64,000 nt of DNA from Phycisphaera sp. Lineage in GTDB: Bacteria > Planctomycetota > Phycisphaerae > Phycisphaerales > SM1A02. Shown here piece by piece: positions 61,710-64,000 of the stretch (the first letter of the stretch is position 1; every line of letters begins with the position of its first letter). The translations under genes and the position numbers were made by a program. Below the pieces are notes generated by a model. The model worked only from the letters and a program-made list of their open reading frames with translations. It was not told the DNA's origin and made no database searches. The DNA lies in NCBI GenBank assembly GCA_016124975.1, contig WGMP01000025.1:62001-126000 (forward strand), given 5' to 3'.

Positions 61710-63185
61710 TCAGGGCGCGCTTGGCGCGGACGACGCGCCGCCCGTGTCGATGGATCGCTCGGCCGCCGCTGCGATCGCCGCTGCGATCTGCGCCGCGAGC
61801 GACTCATGGGAGCTGCGGTCGAACTGGTCCGCGCGCTCGAGCGCGCCGATCGTCTCGAGAAGCTGCGTGAAGCGCGCGGCGACGGCGTCGTCTCCCGTCG
61901 CCACCACGCCGCGCACGCGCGCGACCGCGTCGCGCACGGCCGCGCGCCGCTTCGCCTGGATCTCGAGGAGCCTGATGCGCGCCGCGAGCTCCTCGAGCAC
62001 CGCGAGGTCGGAGCGGTCGACGAGCCGCGGCAGAATGAGATCGGCCGCGGCGGACGCGTCGCGGGCGAGCGGCTCGACGCGGCGGAAGGCGAGGTCGACC
62101 GCCTCGAGGATCGCCTCGTCGGTTCCCGGCGCGCTCGCGGGAAGGCCGAGCATGCTCTCGACGAGCTCCGCAAGGAGCCGCTCGTCGTCGAAGAGCTCTG
62201 GATGCACCGAGCGCTGCCACTCCTCGACGAGCCTGCGGCCCTCGCGCGCGGGAAGCCGTCCGCGCAGCCTGCGCAGCGACTCGAAGTGGAGGTCGCGGAT
62301 CGCAAGCTCGCTCGCGAACTCCGCGTCGTCGACTTCGGCCAGCCGCGCCTCGGTCGCGCGCACGGGCTCCTCGAGACCATATCGCCAGAGCGAACCCGCC
62401 TCGGTCTCGATGCGTGCGCGGGCGAGGTCGCCTGCCGACAGGATGTCCGCACGCTTCGCAAGCAGCGTGCCGAGCTGCTCGGCGTGCGCGACAAGGACCG
62501 GCTCGATCGTGGCCGCGACCTCCGACGAGAGCTCGAGCCGCGCCACGAGCTCGAAAAGCGTCAGCTTCGTCGACGGCAGCAGCCCGTCGCGGGGAAGGCG
62601 TTCCGCGAGCCAGTCGACGCGCTCGCCCACGAACGCGAGGCGACGCGCGGGGTCTGCCGCGCGCTCGACCGCCACGAGGAGCGTGCGCTCGGCGGCCGCG
62701 AGGCGTGCGAGCGCCGCCTCGCGCAGCACGAGCGTCTGCACGAGCTCGGGGTTGTGGCGCGGCACGAAGATCTCGCGCGCGCCGTCGAAGCGGTAGGCGG
62801 CGGGGAGCCTGTCGCGGATCCGCCCCGACGCTGCCTTGATCGCGGCGTCTGCGGACTCCCGATAGGCGGCGTAGCTGGCGGCGAGCTCGGCATTCGCGGC
62901 GAGCGCAGGATCCACCGCCTTGAGAAACGCCGTGAAGCGCGCCTCCGACATCGGTTGTGGAAGCGCGGCCAGGTCGAGCTTCTGCTGGGCCTCGGCGCGC
63001 GCACGCTCGCGTTCGTCGCGCGGCGCGTCCTTCCTCGGCTGGGCCGCGGCGGAAGGCTCCGCGCGTGGCGTCTGCGTCTGCGGCCGGGCCTGCACCGGCG
63101 TCTGCGTCTGCGCGCCGGCCGACGCCTGCCACGCGAGCGCGGCACCGACAAGCGCGGCCCGAACGAGCGAGCGGGGGCTGGCCAT
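61710..63185 (-). CDS. Secreted helical protein of unknown function
   Basis: 491 residues from ATG 63185 (ATG 63209 possible). Signal peptide ends near ASAGAQT, followed by a low-complexity T/P/Q linker with TQTPVQARPQTQTPRAEP. The mature part is almost entirely helical and Ala/Glu/Arg/Leu-rich (LDLAALPQPMSEARFTAFLKAVDP, SYAAYRESADAAIKAAS, RTLLVAVERAADPARRLAFVGERV), likely several helical repeats of about 100 residues. The opening MSEARFTAFLKAVDPALAANAELAASYAAY echoes the 9398 protein in layout (LNLTEDQ..VLETLFVDYEAAF), so the two may be distant relatives. No known family. Confidence 0.7.
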   Translation of the reverse strand: MASPRSLVRAALVGAALAWQASAGAQTQTPVQARPQTQTPRAEPSAAAQPRKDAPRDERERARAEAQQKLDLAALPQPMSEARFTAFLKAVDPALAANAELAASYAAYRESADAAIKAASGRIRDRLPAAYRFDGAREIFVPRHNPELVQTLVLREAALARLAAAERTLLVAVERAADPARRLAFVGERVDWLAERLPRDGLLPSTKLTLFELVARLELSSEVAATIEPVLVAHAEQLGTLLAKRADILSAGDLARARIETEAGSLWRYGLEEPVRATEARLAEVDDAEFASELAIRDLHFESLRRLRGRLPAREGRRLVEEWQRSVHPELFDDERLLAELVESMLGLPASAPGTDEAILEAVDLAFRRVEPLARDASAAADLILPRLVDRSDLAVLEELAARIRLLEIQAKRRAAVRDAVARVRGVVATGDDAVAARFTQLLETIGALERADQFDRSSHESLAAQIAAAIAAAAERSIDTGGASSAPSAP

Positions 63186-63240
63186 GCTTCCGTCACGCGG
63201 GGCGTGCATGGCGCGCAGTGTAGATCGGCGCGGGCTCCGC

Positions 63241-63253
63241 TACGCTCCGACCA
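63241..63253 (+). promoter_or_regulatory. -10 element placed for a leaderless start
   Basis: TACGCT (63241-63246) ends six bases before ATG 63253, the same spacing as at 31288 and 60200. A -35 is not evident. Confidence 0.4.
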
Positions 63254-63831
63254 TGCCACGATTCTGGCTTCTCAAGTGCGAACCCGATGTCTACTCGATC
63301 CGCGACCTCGAGCGCGACGGCCGCACGGGCTGGGACTCCGTGCGCAACTACCAGGTGCGCAACTTCATGCGCGACGAGATGCAGGCGGGGGACCTCGGCG
63401 TCTTCTACCACTCGAACGCGGATCCCTCGGGTGCTGCGGGCGTGCTGCGGATCGTGCGGCCGGCGCTTCCCGATCCGACCCAGTTCGACCCGAAGAGCGA
63501 GTACCACGACCCGAAGTCGACCCGCGAGGCGCCCACCTGGCTGATGTGCGAGGTCGAGTTCGTGGAGCGGTTCCCGGAGGTCGTCCCGCTCGAACGGCTG
63601 CGGGTGGAGCCTGCGCTCGCTGGGATGCTCATCCTCCGCAAGGGGAACCGCCTCTCCGTCACGCCGCTCGAGGAGACGGAGTTTGAGGCCATCCGCGCGC
63701 TCGGTGCGGGGCGCGGCAAGCCTGCGTCCGCCAAGTCGTCGGTCGAGTCGGCAGGCAAGTCGGCAGGCAAGTCGCCGGTCAAGTCCTCCGCCGCGCCCGT
63801 CCCAGCCGGCGCGAGGCGCAAGTCGCGTTAG
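63253..63831 (+). CDS. EVE-domain protein with basic Ser/Lys tail
   Basis: 192 residues from ATG 63253. Residues 1-145 are an EVE domain (PUA-like fold, THYN1/YqfB-related): FWLLKCEPDVYSIRDL, GWDSVRNYQVRNFMRDEMQAGDLGVFYHSNAD, GVLRIVRPALPDPTQFDPKSEYHDPK, VEFVERFPEVVPLERLR, ILRKGNRLSVTPLEETEFEAI. EVE domains read modified bases in DNA or RNA. The last 45 residues are a flexible tail, SAKSSVESAGKSAGKSPVKS then AAPVPAGARRKSR, with a 12-bp coding repeat giving AGKS units, reminiscent of histone-H1-like DNA-binding tails. Other context gives no restriction gene nearby. Confidence 0.9.
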   Translation: MPRFWLLKCEPDVYSIRDLERDGRTGWDSVRNYQVRNFMRDEMQAGDLGVFYHSNADPSGAAGVLRIVRPALPDPTQFDPKSEYHDPKSTREAPTWLMCEVEFVERFPEVVPLERLRVEPALAGMLILRKGNRLSVTPLEETEFEAIRALGAGRGKPASAKSSVESAGKSAGKSPVKSSAAPVPAGARRKSR

Positions 63832-63970
63832 AATCCGCCCCGCCAGCCTGAAATCGCGCAGACGGTGCGCGGAATCGGGCGGCCCGCCGTCTGTGCGCCG
63901 AGGGGAACGATGGCCCCTGGCGAAAGGTGGCTTCTCACATGGCGCAGACGCGCCCTCTCGGAGGCTTTCC

Positions 63971-64000
63971 GTGCCAATCTTCCTTGTTCTCGGTTGCGGT
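63971..64000 (+). CDS. Start of a gene cut by the window edge
   Basis: GTG 63971 begins an open frame reading MPIFLVLGCG up to the edge, with GGAGG six bases upstream (63960-63964). The hydrophobic start ending in LGC could be a membrane or lipoprotein signal, but ten residues are too few to identify the product. An alternative ATG at 63939 in another frame has no ribosome site. Confidence 0.35.
   Translation, partial: MPIFLVLGCG

Overview
The window is about 70% GC and looks like a chromosomal segment of a planctomycete, most probably class Phycisphaerae. Support: a 16S rRNA gene with planctomycete-type sequence that stands alone with no 23S or 5S downstream; zinc ribbons of the CGY(D)L..GL..CPECG style on membrane proteins; secreted FG-GAP/VCBS proteins with dockerin-like D-x-D/N-x-D-G tails; a PEP-CTERM-like sorting tail; and a fused CcoN-CcoO oxidase. 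No transposase, integrase, phage gene, CRISPR array or tRNA was seen.

Layout. 1-3637 (minus): ABC polysaccharide exporter (Wzm/Wzt-like) with a methyltransferase and a left-handed beta-helix acyltransferase that runs off the window edge. 3762-7239 (minus): two secreted FG-GAP proteins. 7521-9275 (minus): NtrC-type sigma-54 activator. 9398-17417 (plus): EF-hand secreted protein, serine acetyltransferase, AmpG-like transporter with a zinc ribbon, aconitase, ComF-like protein. 17650-19723: rRNA unit with promoter, boxA-like leader, 16S gene and terminator. 19724-21813: minisatellites, a LuxR-type regulator and a decayed paralogue. 22065-31243 (plus): complete cbb3 oxidase operon (ccoNO-Q-P-G-H-safE-like-I-S). 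31288-38137: FG-GAP/ASPIC protein, transketolase, RpiB, PepSY-FKBP protein, lipoprotein, FolE. 38138-45377: an accessory zone built from repeats, in which the 3' end of folE plus a palindrome-rich spacer and a sigma-70 promoter is copied in front of unrelated secreted proteins, each followed by a membrane zinc-ribbon protein. 45378-48234 (minus): threonine aldolase, HAD phosphatase, M29 aminopeptidase. 48374-51250: large exported protein. 52036-58992 (plus): nonulosonic (sialic/legionaminic-type) acid cassette led by a 1314-residue Maf-type protein with nucleotidyltransferase-like and cysteine-free radical-SAM-like domains. 59200-63831: HDOD, Lon-N, cyclophilin, helical secreted and EVE-domain proteins.

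The two most unusual parts are the nonulosonate cassette, where four genes overlap by 4 bases and the glycosyltransferase carries a dead radical-SAM/SPASM module, and the folE-tail repeat zone, which appears to move a promoter and signal sequence onto new secreted-protein genes. Almost all operons use 4-base ATGA/GTGA overlaps. Several genes have a -10-like hexamer six bases before the start codon, suggesting leaderless transcripts. All functions come from reading motifs; no database search was run.
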